DNA of 13,246 bases from Nitrospirae bacterium GWC2_56_14 (lineage in GTDB: Bacteria; Nitrospirota; UBA9217), in assembly GCA_001803705.1 (NCBI GenBank), contig MHDY01000165.1:1-13246 (forward strand), in the 5' to 3' direction. The notes below the pieces were generated by a model. It did no database searches, was not told the DNA's origin, and saw only the letters and a program-made list of their open reading frames with translations. Of this stretch, positions 1 through 5,865 are shown in pieces; the first letter of the stretch is position 1, and every line of letters starts with the position of its first letter. A program made the position numbers and the translations under genes.

Positions 1-539
1 CTCAGGGTCCGCACCTGTTGGTCGCGATCGGCGCAGCTGAGAGAATGGGGCAATCGGGCCACGGCACCGGTGAACTCTGCTGCGGCATCCACGACCCTGT
101 CGCGATGCCCCAGTTCATGCAGGGTGAGGTTCTTCATGTATCGCTCCCATTTGTCCACGAGCGGCTGGGGAGCCTCGTTGGTCCGAACCCACTTGGGAAA
201 GCGGAAGGTTATCTCAAGGGTGACCGAGAAGTTATCGGTGGAACAGGCATGAGCAGCATGGTCTTTGTCGTACGCCCACGTCCAGTACCAGCTGGTAACG
301 GAATCGTACTTCCTCCCATCGTCCCAGGTGCAGCCGTGCTGGCACATCTGGTTCCGCAGGTCTTTCTCGCTTTTCCCCCTGATCTCATAATATTCATTTT
401 TCTCTATCACCTGCGGGGGGCGATATTTGCGGGGGGCGTGCAGCTTGTCAAGGCTTGCAAGCTCCATCCGGTCTTCGGCTGCAAATGCCGTTGTTGCCGC
501 GAACAGAAACAGGATCGTAAGAATGCGCCTTCTCTTCAT
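1..539 (-). CDS. Exported DUF922-type putative Zn-dependent protease (partial, C-terminus beyond window)
   Basis: The frame is open from an ATG at 539 down to base 1, giving 179 residues with no stop, so the C-terminus is missing. Residues 1-20 look like a signal peptide: MKRRR, a hydrophobic core, then a likely signal-peptidase I site after AFA. The mature part matches my memory of DUF922 (predicted secreted Zn-dependent proteases): a YYEIRGKSEKDL stretch near 50-61, a TSWYWTWAY segment near 82-90, a beta-rich LEITFRFPKW region, then W..Y...L followed by HELGH at 141-145, the expected zinc-binding HExxH. Cysteines at 66, 70 and 99 may form disulfides outside the cytoplasm. An AAGGGG ribosome site (complement of 548-553) lies 8 nt before the ATG. 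Substrate and physiological role are unknown. The family call is from motif memory, not a search. Confidence 0.8.
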   Translation of the reverse strand, partial: MKRRRILTILFLFAATTAFAAEDRMELASLDKLHAPRKYRPPQVIEKNEYYEIRGKSEKDLRNQMCQHGCTWDDGRKYDSVTSWYWTWAYDKDHAAHACSTDNFSVTLEITFRFPKWVRTNEAPQPLVDKWERYMKNLTLHELGHRDRVVDAAAEFTGAVARLPHSLSCADRDQQVRTL

Positions 540-848
540 ATGCTGAACCCCTTGCAGCGCTGTCTTTCTCTGCACCAGCCCCTTCTGCTCACAAGCGGTT
601 GGGGGACGGGAACGTCAGAGCTGCGGTCCGAAGATTTTTATCCAAACGTTGTTTCCAATTTACGACTGCAGGCGTCAGGTTTCAAGAGAAAAAAGCGGGT
701 ATTGTGCATTTTTTTCCGGGGCAACGAAGGCGTATTAAGGGGTAGGCGGCATCAAATTTCATACACCGGGTGAAGGGAAGGTCTTCAAGGACAGGAAAGC
801 CGCTGATCGAGGCTTCCGCGGTGCCGCGCGTCCCTGGGGTGTGACAGC
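540..848. other. Intergenic region between the DUF922 and receiver-PilZ genes
   Basis: About 309 bases without a convincing gene. It holds the ribosome site and likely promoter of the DUF922 gene in its left part. The right part (about 720-848), downstream of the receiver-PilZ stop, has only short GC hairpins without a following T-run, so I see no clear intrinsic terminator. The two minus-strand genes could be partly co-transcribed. Confidence 0.5.
657..685 (-). promoter_or_regulatory. Putative sigma-70 promoter of the DUF922 gene
   Basis: On the minus strand TTGAAA (complement of 680-685) and TAAATT (complement of 657-662) are separated by exactly 17 nt. Just upstream lie a T-tract (690-695) and an A-tract (707-713) that could act as an UP element or bend. 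The leader to the ATG at 539 would be about 110 nt. Consensus match is 5/6 and 4/6. Confidence 0.4.
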
Positions 849-1628
849 TCAACCCTCCGGCTTTCTGCCAACCCTGGCGTTTCCCGGCAGGATATCGCGC
901 ACCAGTTGTTCCCTGATGTAGCTTTGCAAAAAGGTCCGGTCATCATCGTGCAGCTCGATGAACTTCAGTCCCATCCCCGGCTGCTGGAACGTCCTTCGTT
1001 CAAGCGTACTGCTGTACAGCACCTCCGCCGTTGCCCGTATCTCGCGGTCCGACAGGAATAGCCGAAGCGGGGTCTTTGTATGGTTCGGCGGCGGGTAATA
1101 GGTCTGCAGGAACATCCCGCCTTCGGAGATCGTCGAGGTGTATGCCTCTTCTCCGGCGCTGTCGATCCCGTCCCCCACGACAGCCTTGAGCGACAGATTG
1201 AGCCGGATATGCGCGCGGGGAGAGGCTTCCGTAGCGGCCTGGATCGCGCAGTAGAGCAGGTGGGGGTCGGCGGGCTTTGCAACACAGGCGCTGTAGCCTC
1301 GCTTCAAACAGGACGATCTGACCTCTTGATCCTCTGTTTCCGAAAGAGCGATCACCGGGACACCTCCCAGCCGGTCGTTGCTCCGTATCGCCGCAAACAG
1401 GTCCTTCCCCTGCATATGGGGAAGCGATAGCGATGAGAGAACGATGGACGGGACCGAGCGCTCCATGGTGGTCAGCGCCTCTCCGGCGCTATCGGCGGTC
1501 AGCACGACATAATGAAGCCGCATCAACAGCAATCCGTGGTAGTAGCGCATGGATGCGTTCTCGTCTACGATCAATACGGTTCTCAAGGACCTGCCCATAT
1601 CCTCTGCCCTCTTTGTCGAAATGTCCAT
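849..1628 (-). CDS. Degenerate response-regulator receiver fused to a PilZ domain
   Basis: 259 residues from ATG 1628, chosen because AAGGA sits 8 nt upstream. A TTG start at 1685 extends the frame into the promoter and is unlikely. ATG 1598 (MGRSLRTVL), with GAGGG about 8 nt upstream, is a real alternative. Residues about 14-130 form a CheY-like receiver: the acidic pair is D22-E23 (VLIVDEN), the switch Ser/Thr is S96 (VIALSET) and the lysine is K118 (VAKP). The phospho-acceptor position in VLSSLSLP is S66 instead of Asp, so normal phosphorylation is not expected. Residues about 135-250 form a PilZ domain with RxxxR at 138-142, SEGG at 168-171 and GMGLKF near 218-223. PilZ domains bind cyclic di-GMP, and the key arginines are present although the usual D/N before the Ser is Thr. 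A cytoplasmic c-di-GMP-responsive effector is the best guess. No partner gene is adjacent. Confidence 0.85.
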   Translation of the reverse strand: MDISTKRAEDMGRSLRTVLIVDENASMRYYHGLLLMRLHYVVLTADSAGEALTTMERSVPSIVLSSLSLPHMQGKDLFAAIRSNDRLGGVPVIALSETEDQEVRSSCLKRGYSACVAKPADPHLLYCAIQAATEASPRAHIRLNLSLKAVVGDGIDSAGEEAYTSTISEGGMFLQTYYPPPNHTKTPLRLFLSDREIRATAEVLYSSTLERRTFQQPGMGLKFIELHDDDRTFLQSYIREQLVRDILPGNARVGRKPEG

Positions 1629-1636
1629 GATGACGA

Positions 1637-1641
1637 TCCTT
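1637..1641 (-). promoter_or_regulatory. Ribosome binding site deciding the receiver-PilZ start
   Basis: AAGGA on the minus strand, 8 nt before ATG 1628. It favours this start over the in-frame TTG at 1685. The internal ATG at 1598 also has a GAGGG at good spacing, so the two ATGs cannot be separated with certainty. Confidence 0.5.
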
Positions 1642-1670
1642 ATGGAGGTACATGCTGCGCACGGGAGACG

Positions 1671-1680
1671 ATCACGTGAT
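1671..1680. promoter_or_regulatory. ATCACGTGAT palindrome at the predicted transcription start of the receiver-PilZ gene
   Basis: A perfect 10-bp palindrome with a CACGTG core begins 5 nt downstream of the -10 box of the minus-strand promoter (1685-1713) and so covers the expected +1 near 1678. This is a typical place for a repressor operator. The binding protein is unknown, and a 10-bp palindrome can occur by chance. Confidence 0.3.
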
Positions 1681-1684
1681 TTCA

Positions 1685-1713
1685 ATTTTACTATACCGAA
1701 TGCGGATTGGCAA
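1685..1713 (-). promoter_or_regulatory. Putative sigma-70 promoter of the receiver-PilZ gene
   Basis: Minus-strand TTGCCA (complement of 1708-1713) and TAAAAT (complement of 1685-1690) with a 17-nt spacer match the consensus at 5/6 each. The predicted start near 1678 gives a leader of about 50 nt before ATG 1628. Confidence 0.55.
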
Positions 1714-1830
1714 GCGCCGGTGCGGTTTAATTTCGTATATTCATATTATTTCCGTCCGAGCCGACCGCCTTCTCATGCGGCGATTTGCTCCTTTAAGTCA
1801 TTCCGCGGGGACCGGCGGCTCAAAACAAGC

Positions 1831-1860
1831 TTGCCATGCACCATATAGATATAGTAAAGT
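1831..1860 (+). promoter_or_regulatory. Possible sigma-70 promoter of the ACT-domain gene
   Basis: TTGCCA (1831-1836) and TAAAGT (1855-1860) are separated by 18 nt, in an AT-rich patch about 85-115 bases before the ATG at 1944. Nearby TATAGT (1850-1855) is an alternative -10 without a well-spaced -35. The -35 matches 5/6 and the -10 only 4/6. Confidence 0.33.
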
Positions 1861-1880
1861 ACTTTCAGTGTTAAGTACTA
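1856..1880 (+). repeat. Paired AAGTACT motif, operator-like
   Basis: AAAGTACTTT, a perfect 10-bp palindrome (1856-1865), is followed by a second AAGTACT (1873-1879). The AAGTACT copies start 16 bp apart, about one and a half helical turns. They overlap the -10 and +1 region of the predicted ACT-gene promoter, as an operator would. No regulator can be named from the sequence. Confidence 0.35.
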
Positions 1881-1943
1881 TTTCAGGAAAAAGCAAAGTT
1901 TCTGCTTTGTGGACGAAAATTCCTGTCAAGGAGGGACCCAATC

Positions 1944-2474
1944 ATGGCCAAGGCTGCAAAGAAAGCATTGTCGAAGAAAACAAAGACCGTAAAGAAGACC
2001 GGGGCTGCTGCTAAAAGAATGGCGCCGGGCTCTTCACCGGCCTCGAAGAAGGGAACGCTGGGATTTACAGCGAGGACCGCCAAGGAGATCACCGCAACGT
2101 TTCGTGACAGCATCGGGTTGACGGCAAAAGTGGCTGCGGCGGTCGCCGCGGCCAGGGTGAACATCCTTGCGGCCACGGGCTATTCAGCGAGCGGCATGCG
2201 CAAGAACGCCACCTTTAATCTGGTGGTGGACGATTTCGTGAAGGCGGAGAAGGCGCTGGACAGGATCGGCGCCGAAGACATTCACGAATCGTCGATCATC
2301 ATGGTCGAGACGCCGAATAAGGTGGGAGCGCTCCAGCGGGTCGCGAAGATCATTGCCGACGCGGACATCGATATCTATTATTTTTACGCCACGACCAGCT
2401 CGGGCAAGACGGCGACCTCGGTCATCAAGACCGCCAACGACAAGAAAGCCATCAAGGCGTTGCAGGAAGCGTAA
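1944..2474 (+). CDS. Tandem ACT-domain protein with a Lys/Ala-rich N-terminal tail
   Basis: 176 residues. The ATG follows AAGGAGGG (1928-1935) at 8 nt, a very strong ribosome site. Residues 1-40 are low-complexity and basic, with 11 Lys and 1 Arg, resembling a histone H1-like or nucleoid-protein tail. Two ACT-like modules follow: about 46-108 (EITATFRDSIGLTAKVAAAV) and about 115-176 (ESSIIMVETPNKVGALQRVA). Each has the D/N-x-x-G-x-x-x-x-V turn after the first strand that usually contacts an amino-acid ligand in ACT domains. There is no catalytic domain, so a free-standing small-molecule sensor is likely. The basic tail could bind DNA or RNA, or could just be a solubility tail. The gene is divergent from the receiver-PilZ gene and convergent with the sigma-54 activator, so it is probably monocistronic. 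The function is unknown. Confidence 0.85.
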   Translation: MAKAAKKALSKKTKTVKKTGAAAKRMAPGSSPASKKGTLGFTARTAKEITATFRDSIGLTAKVAAAVAAARVNILAATGYSASGMRKNATFNLVVDDFVKAEKALDRIGAEDIHESSIIMVETPNKVGALQRVAKIIADADIDIYYFYATTSSGKTATSVIKTANDKKAIKALQEA

Positions 2475-2516
2475 CAGGGCAGTCTTTATCGAAACTACCG
2501 ACCATCCGCGCTCGTT

Positions 2517-2534
2517 AGTGAAGAATCACTTTTT
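2517..2534 (+). terminator. Weak intrinsic terminator after the ACT-domain gene
   Basis: A 5-bp stem AGTGA/TCACT (2517-2521 and 2526-2530) with a 4-nt loop ends in a run of five T, about 40 bases after the stop codon. The stem is short and AT-containing, so it would be weak. Confidence 0.35.
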
Positions 2535-2564
2535 CCCCAGCCCGGACGGACCGGAACATATTCG

Positions 2565-2663
2565 ACACGAAGACACAAAGGCACGAAGGGATGCTTGGGT
2601 GTCATTGAGGCTTTATTTATCGCTAATTTTCAAGACATGCTTTGTGTCTTCGTGCCTTCGTGG
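2565..2663. repeat. Fold-back repeat made of purine-rich octamers
   Basis: The left arm has three adjacent octamers of form NCACRAAG (2565-2588: ACACGAAG, ACACAAAG, GCACGAAG). The right arm has three reverse-complement octamers (2640-2663). A perfect 15-bp inverted repeat, CACGAAGACACAAAG, pairs 2566-2580 with 2640-2654 around a 59-nt loop. It lies between two convergent genes and could form a cruciform or RNA hairpin. The same style of repeat is, from memory, dispersed in many environmental bacterial genomes. No transposase or target duplication is visible. Confidence 0.7.
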
Positions 2664-2717
2664 CGATAAATTCTCTGTCATTTTGTGTGGAGTTTTATTC
2701 GTTCCTGTTTGTCCCGG

Positions 2718-4436
2718 TCAGGGTTTGATCCCGTATTTCTTCATTTTGTAATAGAGATTCCTCACCGCCATGCCGAGGAGCTGCGCCGCCCGCTCCCGGC
2801 TCCCCCCGGCCTCATGAAGCGCGCGCGCAATTGCTGCCTTCTCGGCCTCGACGACCGTATGGCTCAGGGGTTTGACCGGCCCCGGTGCGGATGCCGGGAC
2901 GATCCGGCCTGCCCGCTCGCACTCGAACAAGGGCAGATGCCCTGCATCGATGACCTTTTCCGCGGGCCTCATGTTGATCATGGCCCGTCCGATGATGTTC
3001 GATAACTCCCGCACGTTTCCCGGCCACCGGTATTCCTTCATCGCGCTCATTGCCCCATCGTTGATCCGCTCCACCTGACGTCCATACTCCTGGTTCAACC
3101 GGATGAGCACGTGCTCCGCGATCTGGGGAAGGTCGTCCTTGATCTCCCGGAGCGGCGGGACCCGGATGGGAAGCACGTTCAGGCGGTAGTAGAGGTCCTC
3201 GCGGAAGGTGCGGTCCCTGATCTGCTGTTCCAGGTCCGCGTTGGTCGCGGCAATGACCCGCACGTCCACCGCGATGGGTGCGGTGCTGCCGACCCTCATG
3301 ATCTCTTTTTCCTGCAGCACCCGAAGCAGCTTCTTCTGGAGCGGCGCCGTGATATCGCCGATCTCGTCAAGAAAAAGGGTCCCCTGGTCCGCCTCCTCGA
3401 AGAGGCCGCGCCTGCCCCCCTTTGCCGCGCCGGTGAACGCGCCCTCCTCGTATCCGAAGAGCTCGCTTTCCAGGAGCTGCTCGGGCAGCGCCGCGCAGTT
3501 GACGCGCACGAACTGGCCCGTACTCCTGCTGCTGCCGTTGTGGATCGCGTGGGCGAAGAGCTCCTTGCCGGTCCCGCTCTCGCCCCGGAGCAGCACCGTG
3601 GCGGGCGTTGCTGCAGCGCGCATGGCCTGCTCCTTGGCAAGAACGATTGCCGCGCTGGTACCCACGATGTCGTCCCAGGTGTAGCGCGCTTCGAGACGGC
3701 GGATCAGCTTCCGCGCCCTCGCAAGCTCGTTGGTGAGCGTCATGATCTCCGAGATGTCGTGGATCACTCCCACGCTGCCGCGGATCTTCCCCTCCACATG
3801 GATGGGCGCCACGTTCACGATCACTTCTTTTTTTGCCGGCCCCACCTTCATGCGCACGTTGCGCACGGGCTTGCCCGTTTGCAGCACCTGCAAATGCATG
3901 CTTTCGCCTTCTGCGATATCCACGGTCACGGGCTTGTGCAGCACCGTCTCCCGGGAGAGGCCTGTGATCCGCGTATAGGCCGGGTTCACGATCAGATTGT
4001 TCCCGTTCTCGTCGGCGACCGAGATCGCGTCGACCGTGGACTCGATAACCGCCTCCAGGAGGCTCCGTACGCTCCAGAGGCTCGACAGCTTGTCCGTGAG
4101 CGCCCTGAGCTCCGTCACGTCCCGGAACACGGCAACGGCGCCGATGATCGCACCCGTCCCGTCCCGCACGGGTACGCGGCTCGTGAGGATGACCACGTCC
4201 TTCAGTCGCTGCTCCTGGTTGAGCTCGGGTTTTCCCTCGGACAGGATGAGATGGAGGCGGGTGTTGGGGATCACCTCCTGGACGCGCTGGCCGATGACCG
4301 CCTCGGAACTGAGGCCCGTGATCCGCTCCGCTGCACGGTTGAACAGGGTGACGATGCCTGCACGGTCCACGGCGATCATGCCGTCGTGGGTGAGGTCGAG
4401 AATGATGTCCAGTTCGCGTGAAGTGATGGCGGTCAT
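2718..4436 (-). CDS. PAS-PAS sigma-54-dependent transcriptional activator (AAA+, Fis-type HTH)
   Basis: 572 residues from ATG 4436 (MTAITSRELDIIL), with AGGTG about 8 nt upstream. The frame extends to 4547, but that part lies in an intergenic inverted repeat and lacks a ribosome site. Order: PAS about 5-113 (DGMIAVDRAG...FRDVTE), PAS about 125-233 (DAISVADENG...IHDISE), a short coiled linker, then the sigma-54-interacting AAA+ domain with Walker A GESGTGKE 285-292, sigma-54 contact loop GAFTGA 332-337, Walker B GTLFLDE 352-358 and WPGNVRE 471-477. A C-terminal Fis-like HTH lies at about 543-568 (RERAAQLLGM...LYYKMKKYG). There is no receiver domain, so activation should come from a ligand or redox/metabolite signal at the PAS domains. 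All ATPase motifs are intact. Its target promoters and signal cannot be told. I found no clean -24/-12 site among the sequences I scanned here. Confidence 0.93.
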   Translation of the reverse strand: MTAITSRELDIILDLTHDGMIAVDRAGIVTLFNRAAERITGLSSEAVIGQRVQEVIPNTRLHLILSEGKPELNQEQRLKDVVILTSRVPVRDGTGAIIGAVAVFRDVTELRALTDKLSSLWSVRSLLEAVIESTVDAISVADENGNNLIVNPAYTRITGLSRETVLHKPVTVDIAEGESMHLQVLQTGKPVRNVRMKVGPAKKEVIVNVAPIHVEGKIRGSVGVIHDISEIMTLTNELARARKLIRRLEARYTWDDIVGTSAAIVLAKEQAMRAAATPATVLLRGESGTGKELFAHAIHNGSSRSTGQFVRVNCAALPEQLLESELFGYEEGAFTGAAKGGRRGLFEEADQGTLFLDEIGDITAPLQKKLLRVLQEKEIMRVGSTAPIAVDVRVIAATNADLEQQIRDRTFREDLYYRLNVLPIRVPPLREIKDDLPQIAEHVLIRLNQEYGRQVERINDGAMSAMKEYRWPGNVRELSNIIGRAMINMRPAEKVIDAGHLPLFECERAGRIVPASAPGPVKPLSHTVVEAEKAAIARALHEAGGSRERAAQLLGMAVRNLYYKMKKYGIKP

Positions 4437-4499
4437 AGCATGCACCTGACTGATGGTACGGCATTGCCCTAACATGGACAATCCGGAATAAAAATCTTC

Positions 4500-4561
4500 G
4501 ACAGGATAACGGGATAAAATCTGATAAAAGCATTTCATCCTGTCCATCCTGTTACCCTGTC
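4500..4561. repeat. Imperfect fold-back repeat between the methyltransferase and sigma-54 activator genes
   Basis: GACAGGATAACGGGAT (4500-4515) pairs with ATCCTGTTACCCTGTC (4546-4561) at 14 of 16 positions around a 30-nt loop. On the minus strand the right arm extends as three similar units of 8-9 nt (ACAGGGTA, ACAGGATGG, ACAGGATGA). It starts about 28 nt past the methyltransferase stop and may act as a hairpin in that transcript. It is built like the repeats at 2565-2663 and 11689-11787 but with a different unit. Confidence 0.6.
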
Positions 4562-4573
4562 AAACGAGTTTGA
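4560..4573. repeat. Short palindrome TCAAAC-GA-GTTTGA
   Basis: Six-bp perfect arms around two bases, abutting the inverted repeat at 4500-4561, and followed on the plus strand by a T-run (4573-4578). It would look like a small terminator for plus-strand transcription, yet no plus-strand gene ends here. It may instead block antisense reading into the methyltransferase gene or be a protein site. Confidence 0.3.
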
Positions 4574-4588
4574 TTTTTCCTACCGACC

Positions 4589-5761
4589 TCATTCCGGCTG
4601 CGCCTTTTCCTTCTTGAACTTCCGCGTCCCCTCATAAAGCTCATATTCCAGCAGCCGGCATTCGATGCCGCTGTTGTAGAACTGCAGGCTCCGCTTCGGC
4701 TTGAGGCTCACCTTCTTGGAGAGCGCGGGATTGCCCGTGAACACGTAGCCCATGAAGCCCCTGCACTTCTGCTTGAAAAAATCGCCGATGCCTTTGTAGA
4801 GCGCGGTAAGCTGCTCGATGTCCCCCATGCGCTCGCCGTAGGCCGGGTTCAGCACGATCACTCCCCCCCCGGCCGGTAGCGGCGTATCAGCATAATCGCA
4901 GACGCTGAAATCGATGACCTGCTCGACGCCCGCCGTTGCGGCGTTCCGCTTCGCCGCCTCGACGGCGTTGGCTTCGATGTCCGTTGCGATGATCCTGACC
5001 AACAGGGACTTTTTCATTGCCTTCTTCGCCTGGTCGCGCAGTTCGTTCCAGCGCGCTTCGTTGTATCCTTTGATATGCATGAACCCGAAGTTGTTCCGCA
5101 AAAGCCCCGGCGCGCGGTTCAAACCGATGAGCGCCGCCTCGATGGCGAGCGTGCCGCTGCCGCACATGGGATTGATGAAGGGACGGCTCCCGTCCCAGCC
5201 CGTGGCGAGCACCACCGCCGCCGCCAGGGTCTCCTGCATGGGCGCTGCCAGCGGGATCTTCCGGTACCCGCGGCGGGAAAGCGGTTCGCCTGAGGTGTCA
5301 AGGTAGATCGAGCCGCGTTCGCCGTTCCAGTAGAGATGCACCACGGTCCGGTCGCGTTCAGGGCCGGAATCAGGGCGCGTTCCCCGCTTGTCCTTGATCT
5401 TGTCCACGATGGCGTCCTTCAAGCGCAGCGTGGCAAAGCGCGAATCCCTGATCGTCGGCGTGTCCACGCTGGAGGTGATGCAGACATAGCCGTCCTCGGC
5501 AATGAGCTCCTCCCAGGCGATGGAATAGGCGGCACGGAAAAGCTCGTCCGGGGCGGCTGCCTGGAACTCCTTGAGCAGCACTAGCACGCGGTGTCCGGTC
5601 CGCAGTTGCAGGTTCAGGAGCATGGCGTTGTCCATGGTGCCTTCGGTCTCGACGCCGGAGATGCCCTCGGACAAAACCGTGAACCCCAGGTTGACAATCT
5701 CCTGTTTAAGGATGGGAGGGATGCCTTTGGGAGCGGAGATGAAAATTCTGTGTTTTTCCAT
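4589..5761 (-). CDS. THUMP-domain class I SAM-dependent RNA methyltransferase (RlmL/YpsC family)
   Basis: 390 residues, the usual length for single-domain YpsC-type homologues of the RlmL part of E. coli RlmKL, which makes N2-methylguanosine at 23S rRNA position 2445. An N-terminal ferredoxin-like segment and THUMP domain lie at about 1-155 (FISAPKGIPPILKQEI..., LRLKDAIVDKI). The Rossmann methyltransferase domain has SAM-binding motif NPMCGSGT 197-204, an acidic ATDIEANAV segment 259-267, and catalytic motif IV written NPAYGER (305-311) where NPPYGER is usual. The C-terminus has the family signature QFYNSGIECRLLEYELY. The start is ATG 5761. There is no Shine-Dalgarno sequence, and a predicted -10 box ends only 5 nt upstream, so the mRNA may be leaderless. 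Cytoplasmic ribosome maturation is the likely role; the exact target base is inferred. Confidence 0.9.
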   Translation of the reverse strand: MEKHRIFISAPKGIPPILKQEIVNLGFTVLSEGISGVETEGTMDNAMLLNLQLRTGHRVLVLLKEFQAAAPDELFRAAYSIAWEELIAEDGYVCITSSVDTPTIRDSRFATLRLKDAIVDKIKDKRGTRPDSGPERDRTVVHLYWNGERGSIYLDTSGEPLSRRGYRKIPLAAPMQETLAAAVVLATGWDGSRPFINPMCGSGTLAIEAALIGLNRAPGLLRNNFGFMHIKGYNEARWNELRDQAKKAMKKSLLVRIIATDIEANAVEAAKRNAATAGVEQVIDFSVCDYADTPLPAGGGVIVLNPAYGERMGDIEQLTALYKGIGDFFKQKCRGFMGYVFTGNPALSKKVSLKPKRSLQFYNSGIECRLLEYELYEGTRKFKKEKAQPE

Positions 5762-5766
5762 GCGTC

Positions 5767-5795
5767 AGTATACGCTTCAGAGCGGCCCTTGTCCA
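5767..5795 (-). promoter_or_regulatory. Putative sigma-70 promoter giving a leaderless methyltransferase mRNA
   Basis: Minus-strand TGGACA (complement of 5790-5795) and TATACT (complement of 5767-5772), 17-nt spacer, 5/6 match each. Only 5 bases separate the -10 from ATG 5761, so transcription should begin at or within a base or two of the start codon. Confidence 0.5.
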
Positions 5796-5816
5796 GCTGA
5801 ACGGCCTTTTTTGCCC

Positions 5817-5845
5817 TTGAATTAGGCATTTCATTCTGTTATGAT
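5817..5845 (+). promoter_or_regulatory. Putative sigma-70 promoter of the RDD gene
   Basis: TTGAAT (5817-5822) and TATGAT (5840-5845) with a 17-nt spacer. The start would be near 5852, about 14 nt before the GTG start codon and just ahead of its AGGAGG. It is divergent from the methyltransferase promoter, and the two do not overlap. It could also feed the mre genes, since no terminator is seen between. Confidence 0.5.
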
Positions 5846-5865
5846 GTGCGGGTTTAGGAGGCGGT

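Noticed and set aside
18..773. 251-codon plus-strand open frame
   Set aside because: It lies opposite the DUF922 gene, whose minus frame has a signal peptide, a ribosome site and an HELGH motif. The plus frame has no ATG start, no ribosome site and no recognisable domain.
1888..1909. Hairpin CAAAG/CTTTG before the ACT gene
   Set aside because: The stem is 5 bp and AT-rich, with competing pairings and no T-run; too weak to call a terminator or riboswitch.
1629..1943. Possible c-di-GMP riboswitch near the receiver-PilZ gene
   Set aside because: I looked for the GEMM core and its paired helices in the divergent region and saw none; only promoters and small palindromes are present.
3634..3650. 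Sigma-54-like TGGCA...TTGC
   Set aside because: Spacing is one base too long for the -24/-12 consensus, and it lies inside the activator coding sequence.
3111..4421. 436-codon plus-strand open frame
   Set aside because: It is antisense to the sigma-54 activator. Its His/Asp/Arg-rich composition is typical of the mirror of a GC-rich coding frame.
629..4500. 13-bp match ATAAAAATCTTCG upstream of both the DUF922 gene (complement 629-641) and the sigma-54 activator (4488-4500)
   Set aside because: A few 13-mer matches are expected by chance in a 13-kb window on both strands, and the word is AT-rich. Not enough to propose a shared regulator.
4437..4547. N-terminal extension of the sigma-54 activator to 4547
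   Set aside because: The extra 37 codons fall partly in the inverted repeat, have no Shine-Dalgarno sequence and no homology to PAS activators; ATG 4436 starts right before the first PAS domain.
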